From a virus, in IMG/VR virus record IMGVR_UViG_3300030329_004520, positions 1-64,000 of that record: a stretch of 64,000 nucleotides of DNA; one strand, given 5' to 3'. The position numbers and the translations under genes were made by a program. Shown piece by piece: positions 38,612-48,169 of this stretch; positions within the stretch are counted from its first letter, which is position 1; each line of letters starts with the position of its first letter. The notes beneath the pieces were generated by a model. That model saw only the letters and a list, made by a program, of their open reading frames with translations. It was not told the origin of the DNA and ran no database searches.

Positions 38612-39334
38612 ATGGGATATTTAGATAATTCAACTATTGTAGTTGATGCAGTTTTAACAAAAGAAGGTCGAAGATTATTGAGTGAAGGTCAAGGCCTAGA
38701 TATTCAATATTTTACTTTATCTGATTCCGGTATAGATTATACTTTATGGAATCCAGACCATCCAAGCGGTTCAGCTTATTATGGAGAAGCAATTGAAAAT
38801 TTACCATCTTTAGAAGCTTTACCTAGAGGTCAATTTTATATGCGTAACAAACTAATAACTTTAGGAAAAGGTGTTACGAGTATACCATATTGGGAAGTAA
38901 ATGGTAACACAGATTTACAGATTATACCAATAAAAACATCAGATGATAGTGACCCAAATACAGGTACATCAGATAATCCATCTTATTTAGGTGTAGAAGT
39001 TAACTTTGAAATAAAAGGTAGTACTGGTGAAGGTAATTATCAATTAACAATACCAAATGCTACTGCTTTAAGTAGTATTCAGGCTGGTGATTGGGGTAAT
39101 AATACTAATAACAATTGGCAAATAAATCCATTGAGTAACGAAGATGGTCAGAGTGTAACTTATCTTCAAAATATAGAAGCGGCTGATGCAGCATTTTATA
39201 ATTTACAACCTGGAAGTAATCAATTTTCAATTAGATTTAAAAGAACAAATGTATCAGCTGTAATGGATTGTTCACTTATTAGTCTACAGACTGGTATAAC
39301 AAAAACTTTTAGACTAGATATAGAAGCAATTTAA
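38612..39334 (+). CDS. virion structural protein (240 aa)
   Basis: The N-terminus MGYLDNSTIVVDAVLTKEGR belongs to a pattern I recall from many tailed-phage structural proteins, followed by LLSEGQGLDIQYFTLSDSGI and a beta-rich C-terminal region ending SLQTGITKTFRLDIEAI. The exact role is unknown. GGAG is 8 bases upstream. Confidence 0.65.
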   Translation: MGYLDNSTIVVDAVLTKEGRRLLSEGQGLDIQYFTLSDSGIDYTLWNPDHPSGSAYYGEAIENLPSLEALPRGQFYMRNKLITLGKGVTSIPYWEVNGNTDLQIIPIKTSDDSDPNTGTSDNPSYLGVEVNFEIKGSTGEGNYQLTIPNATALSSIQAGDWGNNTNNNWQINPLSNEDGQSVTYLQNIEAADAAFYNLQPGSNQFSIRFKRTNVSAVMDCSLISLQTGITKTFRLDIEAI

Positions 39335-39353
39335 TAATTAGGAGAATAATACT

Positions 39354-40628
39354 ATGCCAAATCATTATGGAAATGCCGGTGGAAATAGAGGAAGAGGAAA
39401 TCTAGCTTCTAACACCCAAAGATTGAATCAAGGAGCGAGTCAAGGCACTGCATTCAGTCAACAAACTCAAGACCAATCTATCAATCTATCTTTCGGAGCA
39501 GCATTGTCAGTCGGTGATGTTTTGACAACTCAAACTAAAGTAACCAAAGGGTATTTTACTGGTGATACTGGCTTATTAACTGGAAATTTGATTCACACTG
39601 GAAGTTTAGGTTCTACTAATTTACCATACTATTATAATTTAACAAATAATCATCCTTTGTCATCAAGTGTAGCTACACAATTCGCAATAACATTTGGTCA
39701 TAGAGGAGGTTCTGGTTCTCAATGTCTAGATGGTACTGGTAATGAAACTTTAGTTGGTCCTAGTAAAGCTATTTATAATCAATTAGCTACTTTAGTATTA
39801 CCGGAAGGTGAAGTATCGGGTGGTTTCGAAATATCAAAACAAGGTAATCACGCAGAAACTGCAGCTGGTCCTTTAACAGGTCCTGATGAATATATTTATG
39901 CATTAATTGGTCAACGAGGTCGTTTTAAAGATGAATTAGATTATGGTAATTGGACATTAAAATTAAAAGGACAAAACTCTGATGGTACTGATACAAGAAC
40001 ATTATACTTAACTGATGATAGTAAAGATACAAGTGCTACCGTTAAAAATAGTATTTATGGTAGAAAATTTAATATCGTAAGTGGTTCAGTAGGTAATACA
40101 ATAAGTAGTTCAGCATACAGAACATTTGGTTGGTATTATCCAGAAGCGGGTATGATGATATTAAGTGGTCACGAATTATCTGCTAGTATACCTGGACAAA
40201 CAAACACCAAACATATGACTGCTAGTTTTGATGCATCTGTAACAGCTGGAACACATTTAACACATAGTGGCTTCGCTCCTAACTTACATAATGGTGGTAA
40301 TCCACAAAATGCACTGAGATTAGCTACTTGTATGAGATATATTAATACTGCAGAACAAAGATTTAGAAGTGCTCAAATTCAAAACAAGAAAAGTTATTTT
40401 TTAACCGTACCACCATCGGCTTGTAATTTTTCCACTAACCCGACATTTACTTCTGGTTCAGCTGGAAAAATTCGACATAAATCTATGTATGGTAATCCGA
40501 ATGTATTTATAACTACCGTTGGTTTACATCGTAGTGATGGACGATTAGTAGCAGTTGCTAAATTGTCATCACCAATTATAAAAAACTTTGGAGTACAGAC
40601 AACGATAAAAGTAAACTTAACTTATTAA
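39354..40628 (+). CDS. virion protein, paralogue A (424 aa)
   Basis: Beta-rich structural protein. Its core, FAITFGHRGGSGS, PSKAIYNQ, PDEYIYALIGQR, WTLKLKGQN, YYPEAGMMIL and the C-terminal DGRLVAVAKLSSPIIKNF...IKV, recurs in the same order in the C-terminal third of the 1469-residue protein encoded at 41645. This implies a shared fold and possibly co-assembly. GGAG lies 10 bases upstream. Confidence 0.6.
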   Translation: MPNHYGNAGGNRGRGNLASNTQRLNQGASQGTAFSQQTQDQSINLSFGAALSVGDVLTTQTKVTKGYFTGDTGLLTGNLIHTGSLGSTNLPYYYNLTNNHPLSSSVATQFAITFGHRGGSGSQCLDGTGNETLVGPSKAIYNQLATLVLPEGEVSGGFEISKQGNHAETAAGPLTGPDEYIYALIGQRGRFKDELDYGNWTLKLKGQNSDGTDTRTLYLTDDSKDTSATVKNSIYGRKFNIVSGSVGNTISSSAYRTFGWYYPEAGMMILSGHELSASIPGQTNTKHMTASFDASVTAGTHLTHSGFAPNLHNGGNPQNALRLATCMRYINTAEQRFRSAQIQNKKSYFLTVPPSACNFSTNPTFTSGSAGKIRHKSMYGNPNVFITTVGLHRSDGRLVAVAKLSSPIIKNFGVQTTIKVNLTY

Positions 40629-40643
40629 GGTTGGAAAAATGAT

Positions 40644-41633
40644 ATGGCTACATTTTATAAAGGCATTGAATATGTATCAAATCCACGAGAAAGAGTAGTT
40701 TATTACAAAAACCAATCATTTACTAATACAGATGAGGGTATTTCTTCCGTACAATTCAGGTCAGAATCTTTACAATATGAATCAGCGACTGGTTTAAAAC
40801 AACATACAATTTCTGGTAGTCATTATCAGTTCGCAGATAATTTTTTAAATTCTGATAAAGAATCTCAATTTGATGGATATGTAAACATACATAGAAATAA
40901 ATTTTATACATCAGGTTCAGTACTTTATATTCCTCAACAATATTTCGGAGAGCAGATAAAACCAAAATCTTTTACTTTAACTGATGACTCTACAGCTAAA
41001 CAAGTAATAATAAAAGATGATGGAAGAGGTAACTTGTTTTCATCTAATGCACATAATTCAAGAAGTGTAAGTTCCGTTTCGTCTTCAGATAATTATGTAG
41101 GAAATATTCATTATCAGAGTGGTGTAGTTTTACTTACAGAAACAGCTTCGTGGTCAGGTTCTGGATTAAATACAACAGATATAAATTATAGTGATGTTAC
41201 ACGAGGTAGTTATAGAGTTGATTTTAATTCAACACAAACAATTACACAAAATGAAATAATTGTAAAGATTAAATCACACGAGTTCAACGCAACAGGTAAT
41301 CAAAGTATTTATAAAAACCATGACGCGGTCAGGTCATCAGAAATAATAGAAAATATTTCTAAAAGTATAGATGATTTTTCACCATACGCAACAGGTATAG
41401 CATTTTATAAAGATATACCATCTGTTTTATCTATTAGAACGATAGATACAGGTGAGAGGACTATAGTATCAAAGTCATATGATGAATCGTATAATCCTAT
41501 AGATGAATATGTAGGAGATGATGTAGTTTTTTATGTTCCTGAAACTGAACCATTAATGGTGGCCAAATTTCCTAGACCAATTAAAATAGATAGTACTGGT
41601 GATATAACATTAATTATTAGATATGATACATAA
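40644..41633 (+). CDS. virion structural protein (329 aa)
   Basis: Beta-rich protein: YKGIEYVSNPRERVVYYKNQ, SVQFRSESLQYESATG, FNRNKFY-like strands. The C-terminus PLMVAKFPRPIKIDSTGDITLIIRYDT echoes the VAVAKLSSPI...IKV ends of the flanking paralogues, suggesting a common terminal strand. No ribosome site is strong (GGTTGG). Function unknown; virion role by location. Confidence 0.6.
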   Translation: MATFYKGIEYVSNPRERVVYYKNQSFTNTDEGISSVQFRSESLQYESATGLKQHTISGSHYQFADNFLNSDKESQFDGYVNIHRNKFYTSGSVLYIPQQYFGEQIKPKSFTLTDDSTAKQVIIKDDGRGNLFSSNAHNSRSVSSVSSSDNYVGNIHYQSGVVLLTETASWSGSGLNTTDINYSDVTRGSYRVDFNSTQTITQNEIIVKIKSHEFNATGNQSIYKNHDAVRSSEIIENISKSIDDFSPYATGIAFYKDIPSVLSIRTIDTGERTIVSKSYDESYNPIDEYVGDDVVFYVPETEPLMVAKFPRPIKIDSTGDITLIIRYDT

Positions 41634-41644
41634 AAGAGAAAAAG

Positions 41645-44600
41645 ATGGCACAAAATAATCAAAATCAACAAACTGATACTGGTGGTAATAATAATATAGA
41701 TTATACAATAAATTTATTTTTACACGGAGTAGATGTAGGAACTATTGTAGAAATAGGAACAGCCAATTCATTTTTTGGTAATCAACGACTTACAAATGTA
41801 CCTTCAGTAGAAGAATTAGAATTAGTTAGTCAAATAAATCCTATAAGTAGTGCACATCCACAGATGTTAAACAAATGTTTTCAATTTCCGGGATATCGTC
41901 TTTCTACTAATAGTGCAGATACTTATGAAGAATCTTTAATTAATCCATTAGGTGGTTATGGAGCTTTAAGTCATACTAGTTGGAACACTTATTTTGCTGA
42001 TTCAAGTTGGAAATATGAAGGTAGTAATAGTTCTGTTTATTTTACAGCACCGGCTCAGAATAATACTTGGAATTGGACTACATATTTACAAGTTCTTTTA
42101 AATCACAATAGAATAAGTGGACTACCTATGTTACTTGATGAAAGTAGTCATTTAACTCGTTGTAAACAAATTATAAGAGGTGTTGGTAATGGAAATCCTC
42201 CATATGAGTGGATACCAGTAACTACACCATTAATAAAAACTAGAATGTTATTACGAGAATGGCATGACACTAGTTTACAGACAACAGACGATTGGGTAGA
42301 ATTTTATTGGGTAGCACAATGTAATGGGCATGTTAATGGAATAACTGGAGACCCTACTACTGATTTTCGTTTATTAGATAGTTCTGGTACTCCTATAGAA
42401 TTTGGTACTTTTCCTGGTATGGAATTCGGAGCTGCATTGACTGGTACATATACTAATCCAAATGGCCAAACTTTTGGTATAGAAGGTAACATATATGATT
42501 TATATCAAGTAGCATTACCATATGGTATGCCGAAATTAGTAATACCATTTAGACGACCTTTATCAGTTACTTTTGATGATTGTTTTGCGGACGGAGCTGA
42601 GTACCAAGGAGCACTTGATGGTGAAGGAATTACATTCGGAGATTTTTCAGAAACTTTAGGATTCAGACAACCACGAGTTTTCCCGTTCACTGGATTACAT
42701 AATCCAACAGGACAAGTAACTGATGGCTTTCCACATAAAGGTTTTGCACCGGGTGATGAACCAAACGATGCTTTAATAAATGCATATGAGTCACAGGACA
42801 ATTATATACAAGATACAGCTGACCAATGGGGACCTTACATATGGGGTATAGGAGAATTTTCTTCTTATCAAGATAGACACCGATTATTTGGGATAAATAA
42901 TGGAAATCTTTCATTACAAGGATTTTTCATTAATGATTATGATTTAGCTAACATATACGAATATGATTCACATACAGGTTTCCCTATAAATCATAATGCA
43001 GATACTTATCAAGCCAATATGAATATATATAATCAAATAATAAATCATCCTAATATATCTCTACAAAATAAACAGAAAGTTTATTTAATGCGACAAAGAT
43101 ATGCTATGACTGCACTTGATGGTTGGGGACAAGCGACTGGTGGATTTTTACCATCTATACAATCAGTATTAGATGCGTATCAAATGAGTTCTGGATTAAA
43201 TTCATCTAATAGTTTAATGATTGATATTAATGAAAAACTATGTCCATTAGGTCCTCCGGCACCAGCTGGTTATGACCCAATAGTAGGTCATAATTGGGAA
43301 CAATTTTTTGGAATATCAGCTGATGAGAATATATCATTTTCAGATGGATATGTTCCATTTTATTTTTCTAATTCATTAAATTTTAATGTTACAGATGAAA
43401 CTACTACAGATGGTTTTAACAACTCAGCTCTTATAAATAGTTTTAATAATTATTGTGCCGAACATTCTATTCAGATAAGTGGAGCAAATTTAACAAATTT
43501 ATTCCATTTATGTCAAGAATTTGTAGATAGAAAAATATGGGAATGGTGTTTCGATGCATATGTAGTAGCTAGACAACTTTATAGTGGTTCAAGTCCAACA
43601 CCAACTCCGACAGAATTATTCATATTAAGTGAATCTGGAACAGGAGCTATAACATTACAAATGATACAAGAAAATGAATCACTATCAGCGGCTGATAAAG
43701 ATAAAGTTACTTTATTTAGATTAATAGTGATGACATTGTATAGTATGTGGTTACAACAATATAATAGTGAAAATGGACCCGCGTTTAATCATCCTAATCA
43801 TTTATTCGCTCCGTTTACAGGTCAATGGTCAGAATCAGAAGGAGCGACAACTGAAGAACAAAGCACTTTAAATGATATTAGTTATCCACCACATGCGGCA
43901 TGGGAAACTTATGTTGAGAATGGTTGGTCAGATTGGATAAAATTAGCTATAATAACTCTACCGACGAATTATGGTGGTATACAAATGTTTGAAACTTATA
44001 ATTTTATAATATATTGTGCCTCAGGTGGAACAATATATATACCAAATGATACATATCAAGCTACACCGAGTGATAATTTCTTACCAGATGCGATGACAAG
44101 TGATGTAGATTGGGGAGTCTTTTATCAACCAATGGGATATATTCTTGAACCTGGATGGAATACTATCACTTACTATGGTCCCGATTTTACAGGAACAAAT
44201 CCGTGGGCAGAAGCTGCTTATATAAATGAAAATTTTGATGGACTAAATGGTCAAATAGAATTTATTAATTTTGGTAGTTCTCAATCTTTAATATATTCAT
44301 ATGAATCTATTACTACTGATGAAGGTAACTTCGTCACAGGTTTCTATCCTTCGAGTGCAACAGGTGAAACTATTTTAAAATATGGTCAAGAAATACAAGT
44401 TAAAGTTAGTGAACAACAAGTTGAGTTTGAAACTATGGCATTCGGTAGTCCTATTGAAAATGTTTATAATTATTGGTTTAGTACGAATACTACTATGTAT
44501 CAAATGGTACAAACTTTGATGATGGCCGGTTATAATGGTACAACATTAGATGCTAATGGTGATGGAGATATAACTTTAGCTGACGGAATGGCTATAGCTA

Positions 44601-46054
44601 ATGCATTGGATGATTATAGACCATATCAATTTATTCAATGGGCTCAACAGATTGGCCAAAGTGATATTATATATCAATATTTTCCACCGAATGGTATGAC
44701 GATAAATCCTTTAACACAAGATGAAATACAAGAATTTGGTTTACCTCCAATGCCAAGTTTATTTTACGCACCAGCTGGCTCAGTAAAAACATTTGACGCA
44801 ATACAAAATTTAACACATAATAGAACACGAGGTTACTTTAAAGGTAATCCAGCATTGAATGAAATCGGTGCTACAACAATGTTAACAGCTACTAATGGTA
44901 ATTCTACATTACCCAACTATGAAGGTACGAATGCATCACAGAATGAAATTGGAGCACGATACATTAATGGTAACCAAATATTTACTCAAAGTCGTAACCC
45001 AAGTAATGACCCATATAATTATGTTATTTTAGATGGTGACCCTAGTAACGCCGATTCAGAACCTATCTTTTCTGTTAGTTTTGGTCAAAGAGAGGGTTCG
45101 GGTTCAAGAGTTAGTGGAAATGGTAAATCGGCGGCATATGCTATATATAAACAATGGGCTAATACACTACTTGGTACGGAACGAGGAGAATTTTTCTCAA
45201 TATCAGGTTCTTTGAGAGGTACAGATTTAGCTCCTTCAGATAATGTCAATAGTAATTCACCTATTTCTGATTCAAATAGAAATCCTGACGAATATATCTA
45301 TGTTTTATCTTCTATTAAAAAAGGTGATGCTATTTTAGATAAAAATATACCAGATTGGCAAATAACTTTAAGTGGTTCCAATCTTACAGGAGGAGGAGCT
45401 ACCGTAAGTTTTGTTAGTGATTATGAATTTAATAAAGGTGGTTACTATCAAAGTAATGGTTTACTAAGATATAATATAATTAGAAAACAAATACAGGGAG
45501 ATGGTTCTAATCAAGGCTTAACGCCACCAAGTTCAGCTTCTTATGGTCATTTTTATCCAGATATGGGAGTTTGGGTATTCAATGAAATGGTAGTAAGACA
45601 TTTTGGAGGACAAGGAAGTACTGATGTAGTTGATTTCAATAGACCTGGTAAATCTCATAATGGTTTAGCGATGAATGGAGCAGCAAGAAGTGATAAAGAA
45701 TATAATAATGCATTAAAATTTGTAAATGCTCTTAGAAATAGAGGAACAAGTAAATGTATTGAAAGTTTAGTTTACCAAAATGAAGAAAACTTAAAATTAT
45801 GTGTAGCTAGAATAAAGCCTGAAGAATTAAATTATACTTTGAATCAAACAAGATTAGAAAAAAATGGTAAATTAAATACTTTTAGTAATACTATGAATTA
45901 TGAAGAAAATACTGATAATACTCCTACATCGTTTGCTAATAGTATTCAAATATATGATAAATATGGTTATATGGTGGCTGTAGGTAATTTAAGTACACCA
46001 TTAAAAAAAGATTTTAATTCAGAAATAGTTATTAAAGTTGTAGTACCAACATAA
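41645..46054 (+). CDS. giant virion protein with calcium-loop motif and paralogue-A domain
   Basis: 1469 residues. The first about 950 are Trp/Tyr/Asn/Pro-rich with no recognised domain. At residues 969-980 is a dockerin-like loop DANGDGDITLAD followed by GMAIANALD. The C-terminal about 330 residues repeat the core of the 424-residue protein at 39354: FSVSFGQREGSGS, AAYAIYKQW, PDEYIYVLSS, WQITLSGSN, YPDMGVWVF and GYMVAVGNLSTPLKKDF. It may be a fibre or decoration protein formed by fusing a large N-terminal part to the paralogue domain. Confidence 0.6.
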   Translation: MAQNNQNQQTDTGGNNNIDYTINLFLHGVDVGTIVEIGTANSFFGNQRLTNVPSVEELELVSQINPISSAHPQMLNKCFQFPGYRLSTNSADTYEESLINPLGGYGALSHTSWNTYFADSSWKYEGSNSSVYFTAPAQNNTWNWTTYLQVLLNHNRISGLPMLLDESSHLTRCKQIIRGVGNGNPPYEWIPVTTPLIKTRMLLREWHDTSLQTTDDWVEFYWVAQCNGHVNGITGDPTTDFRLLDSSGTPIEFGTFPGMEFGAALTGTYTNPNGQTFGIEGNIYDLYQVALPYGMPKLVIPFRRPLSVTFDDCFADGAEYQGALDGEGITFGDFSETLGFRQPRVFPFTGLHNPTGQVTDGFPHKGFAPGDEPNDALINAYESQDNYIQDTADQWGPYIWGIGEFSSYQDRHRLFGINNGNLSLQGFFINDYDLANIYEYDSHTGFPINHNADTYQANMNIYNQIINHPNISLQNKQKVYLMRQRYAMTALDGWGQATGGFLPSIQSVLDAYQMSSGLNSSNSLMIDINEKLCPLGPPAPAGYDPIVGHNWEQFFGISADENISFSDGYVPFYFSNSLNFNVTDETTTDGFNNSALINSFNNYCAEHSIQISGANLTNLFHLCQEFVDRKIWEWCFDAYVVARQLYSGSSPTPTPTELFILSESGTGAITLQMIQENESLSAADKDKVTLFRLIVMTLYSMWLQQYNSENGPAFNHPNHLFAPFTGQWSESEGATTEEQSTLNDISYPPHAAWETYVENGWSDWIKLAIITLPTNYGGIQMFETYNFIIYCASGGTIYIPNDTYQATPSDNFLPDAMTSDVDWGVFYQPMGYILEPGWNTITYYGPDFTGTNPWAEAAYINENFDGLNGQIEFINFGSSQSLIYSYESITTDEGNFVTGFYPSSATGETILKYGQEIQVKVSEQQVEFETMAFGSPIENVYNYWFSTNTTMYQMVQTLMMAGYNGTTLDANGDGDITLADGMAIANALDDYRPYQFIQWAQQIGQSDIIYQYFPPNGMTINPLTQDEIQEFGLPPMPSLFYAPAGSVKTFDAIQNLTHNRTRGYFKGNPALNEIGATTMLTATNGNSTLPNYEGTNASQNEIGARYINGNQIFTQSRNPSNDPYNYVILDGDPSNADSEPIFSVSFGQREGSGSRVSGNGKSAAYAIYKQWANTLLGTERGEFFSISGSLRGTDLAPSDNVNSNSPISDSNRNPDEYIYVLSSIKKGDAILDKNIPDWQITLSGSNLTGGGATVSFVSDYEFNKGGYYQSNGLLRYNIIRKQIQGDGSNQGLTPPSSASYGHFYPDMGVWVFNEMVVRHFGGQGSTDVVDFNRPGKSHNGLAMNGAARSDKEYNNALKFVNALRNRGTSKCIESLVYQNEENLKLCVARIKPEELNYTLNQTRLEKNGKLNTFSNTMNYEENTDNTPTSFANSIQIYDKYGYMVAVGNLSTPLKKDFNSEIVIKVVVPT

Positions 46055-46064
46055 GGAAAATAAA

Positions 46065-46577
46065 ATGGTTACATTAGGATTAGATGCATCTACGACTTGT
46101 GTCGGATATGCATTCACACAAGATAAGAAGATTCTCGATATGGGATTCATCGACATCAAAAAAGAAAAAACACCAAAAGATAAAGTTCAGAAAGTTCTTG
46201 GATTTCTCAATGAAAGTTCGTATATTGATGAAGTTATGGATATTAACATTGAAGATAATCTATCAGGATTTGCTGGTGGAAGAACTTCACAACAAGTTAT
46301 TATCAAATTAGCTAAGTTTAATGCTATACTATGTTTTATGTTAGAAGAAATGTTTGAGTTTAATGTTCATAGTATAAATCCAATGACTGCTAGAAAACAA
46401 GTGTTTGGAAAAGCTAGAGTCAAAGGAATCAAAGCTAAAGATTTAGTTAAAATGAAAATAGAAGAAATGTATAACACAAAGAAATGGTGTAAAGAAACTA
46501 CACGAGGTAATTGGGATAAAAGAAATATCGATATGTACGATGGTTTAGTAATGTCACTTTTTAAAAATAAAGCTTGA
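46065..46577 (+). CDS. RuvC-like Holliday-junction resolvase
   Basis: RNase H-fold nuclease of the RuvC type used by phages to resolve branched DNA before packaging. The first acidic residue is in TLGLDASTTCVGYAF (D7), the second in DINIEDNLSG, and the last in NIDMYDGLVMSL (Asp pair). The middle has a basic helix with FGKARVKGIKAKDLV. Length (170 aa) matches RuvC (173). AAGGAAA is upstream; it follows the virion genes but begins a DNA-metabolism block. Confidence 0.82.
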   Translation: MVTLGLDASTTCVGYAFTQDKKILDMGFIDIKKEKTPKDKVQKVLGFLNESSYIDEVMDINIEDNLSGFAGGRTSQQVIIKLAKFNAILCFMLEEMFEFNVHSINPMTARKQVFGKARVKGIKAKDLVKMKIEEMYNTKKWCKETTRGNWDKRNIDMYDGLVMSLFKNKA

Positions 46578-46603
46578 CTTTTATACTAAAACCTTCGTAT
46601 ATT
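46574..46603 (+). promoter_or_regulatory. sigma70-like promoter of the primase gene
   Basis: -35 TTGACT (46574-46579, overlapping the RuvC-like stop), 18-nt spacer, -10 TATATT (46598-46603) in TTCGTATATTGTA. The expected start is at 46609-46611, on the ATG of the primase gene. Confidence 0.7.
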
Positions 46604-46610
46604 GTATTAA

Positions 46611-47531
46611 ATGTATAAATACGAATTAGTCACATTATTAGAAAAAGTATTAATGAAGAGTTACCAAATGAAAAATGGTGAGCATGCTTTTCATTGTCCT
46701 TTCTGTAATCATCACAAAAAGAAATTACAAGTAAACTTTGACACCCAAAAATGGCATTGTTGGGTTTGTAATGCTGGTGGTCATAAGATTGGTATATTAC
46801 TCAGAAAGATAAATGCACCTAAACAAATCATTTCAGAGGTATTGAAAATACTCGGTGATTATAGAGGTGTCAAACACGAAAAAGATGAAAAAACAGAATA
46901 TAATGTTAGTTTACCACAATGTTATAAACCTCTTTGGAAAAAATCAGATGATACATTATATAAGCATGCGATACATTATTTGAAACAAAGAAATATCGGT
47001 CCGATAGATATTCTTCGTTATTCAATAGGATATTGTTCATCAAATGGATACTCTAATCGTATTATTATTCCGAGTTATGATGCTGATGGTAAATTGAATT
47101 ATTTTATAGCACGAGATATGTTTCCAAATTCAAAGTTTAAATATAAGAATCCACCAATGTCAAAAGACACGGTGTGTTTTGAGATGTTTATAAATTGGAA
47201 AGAACCAATTGTTTTATGTGAAGGAGCATTTGATGCTATAGCTATTAGAAATAATGTAATACCTTTATTAGGTAAATTTCCAAGTAAAACATTAGTTATG
47301 AGATTAGTGGAAAAGAAAGTAAAAAAGATTTATATCGCACTTGATGAAGATGCGAGACAAGATGCCATTAAGTTAAGTAAGTTTTTAATGGATTATGGTA
47401 TTGAAACATATTTAATAGACTTGAAAGATAAAGACCCTTCAGAAATGGGATTTAATAAATTTTGGAATTTATTACACGATACAAAACAAACAAAATTTTC
47501 AGATATAGTTAAGGGGAGATTATATGCGTAG
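46611..47531 (+). CDS. DNA primase (DnaG/gp61-type)
   Basis: Makes RNA primers for lagging-strand synthesis. The N-terminal zinc finger is HCPFCNHHKKKLQVNF...KWHCWVCNAGG (Cys29, Cys32, then CxxC). The TOPRIM region is EPIVLCEGAFDAIAI followed by KKIYIALDEDARQDAI (E and DxD). Length (306 aa) is close to T4 gp61 (342). No Shine-Dalgarno lies between the promoter and ATG, so the transcript may be leaderless. The 3' end overlaps the next gene by 8 bases. Confidence 0.9.
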   Translation: MYKYELVTLLEKVLMKSYQMKNGEHAFHCPFCNHHKKKLQVNFDTQKWHCWVCNAGGHKIGILLRKINAPKQIISEVLKILGDYRGVKHEKDEKTEYNVSLPQCYKPLWKKSDDTLYKHAIHYLKQRNIGPIDILRYSIGYCSSNGYSNRIIIPSYDADGKLNYFIARDMFPNSKFKYKNPPMSKDTVCFEMFINWKEPIVLCEGAFDAIAIRNNVIPLLGKFPSKTLVMRLVEKKVKKIYIALDEDARQDAIKLSKFLMDYGIETYLIDLKDKDPSEMGFNKFWNLLHDTKQTKFSDIVKGRLYA

Positions 47532-48033
47532 AAATTGGAACGAAAATTGGAGAAAATCAATCATAGTATTAAGTGGTGGATTCGACCCAGTACACAAAGG
47601 ACATTTGAGAATGTTCAGAGAAGCGAGTTGGTTAGGACACCAAGTAATTGTAGGATTAAATTCAGATGATTGGTTGACTCGTAAAAAAGACAAACCATTT
47701 ATGAAGTTTGAAGAAAGAAAAGAAATACTTGAAGGATTTAAATACATAAATCAAGTATTACCATTTGATGATTCAGATGATACGGCTAGTGATTTAATTA
47801 GAAGAGTTCATAATATTTATGATAGTGAATCACACGAACACGAATATGAAGATGCGGGTCATATGGGTATGGTGGGTTATTATCAAATTTATTTCGCTAA
47901 TGGTGGTGATAGAACTTCAGATAATGTACCTGAGATGAATATTTGTCGAGAATTAGATGTAACTATGTTATGGGGTGTCGGTGGAGGAAAAATCCAATCA
48001 TCATCTTGGTTAATAGGAGGAAAAGATGAGTAA
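47524..48033 (+). CDS. cytidylyltransferase-like nucleotidyltransferase
   Basis: Nucleotidyltransferase of the GCT/RfaE2 type, which activates a phosphorylated sugar or alcohol with a nucleotide. GGFDPVHKGHLRMFREA contains HxGH (H24-H27). QVIVGLNSDDWLTRKK and a YFANGGDRTSDNVPE segment (equivalent to the GGDR/T motif) follow. Length is 169 aa. AAGGGGAG lies upstream. Next to a phosphomannomutase-like gene it suggests sugar-nucleotide chemistry. Confidence 0.8.
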   Translation: MRRNWNENWRKSIIVLSGGFDPVHKGHLRMFREASWLGHQVIVGLNSDDWLTRKKDKPFMKFEERKEILEGFKYINQVLPFDDSDDTASDLIRRVHNIYDSESHEHEYEDAGHMGMVGYYQIYFANGGDRTSDNVPEMNICRELDVTMLWGVGGGKIQSSSWLIGGKDE

Positions 48034-48169
48034 AGATACAACACCAGAACAATATTTAGAAATGTGGTTATCAGAACAGATACCTACAGGTGAATGGTTA
48101 CGATTATTGGAATGGAGAGAAGATATTAAAGAGGTATATGAAAAACATTTAGAGGCTAAAGATGAATAG
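48026..48169 (+). CDS. 47-aa acidic peptide
   Basis: Starts within the last codons of the nucleotidyltransferase gene (GGAGG 5 bases upstream) and ends 8 bases inside the next gene. Acidic, Trp-rich, helical (EQYLEMWLSEQIPTGEWLRL). The two-sided overlap supports translation. Function unknown. Confidence 0.6.
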   Translation: MSKDTTPEQYLEMWLSEQIPTGEWLRLLEWREDIKEVYEKHLEAKDE

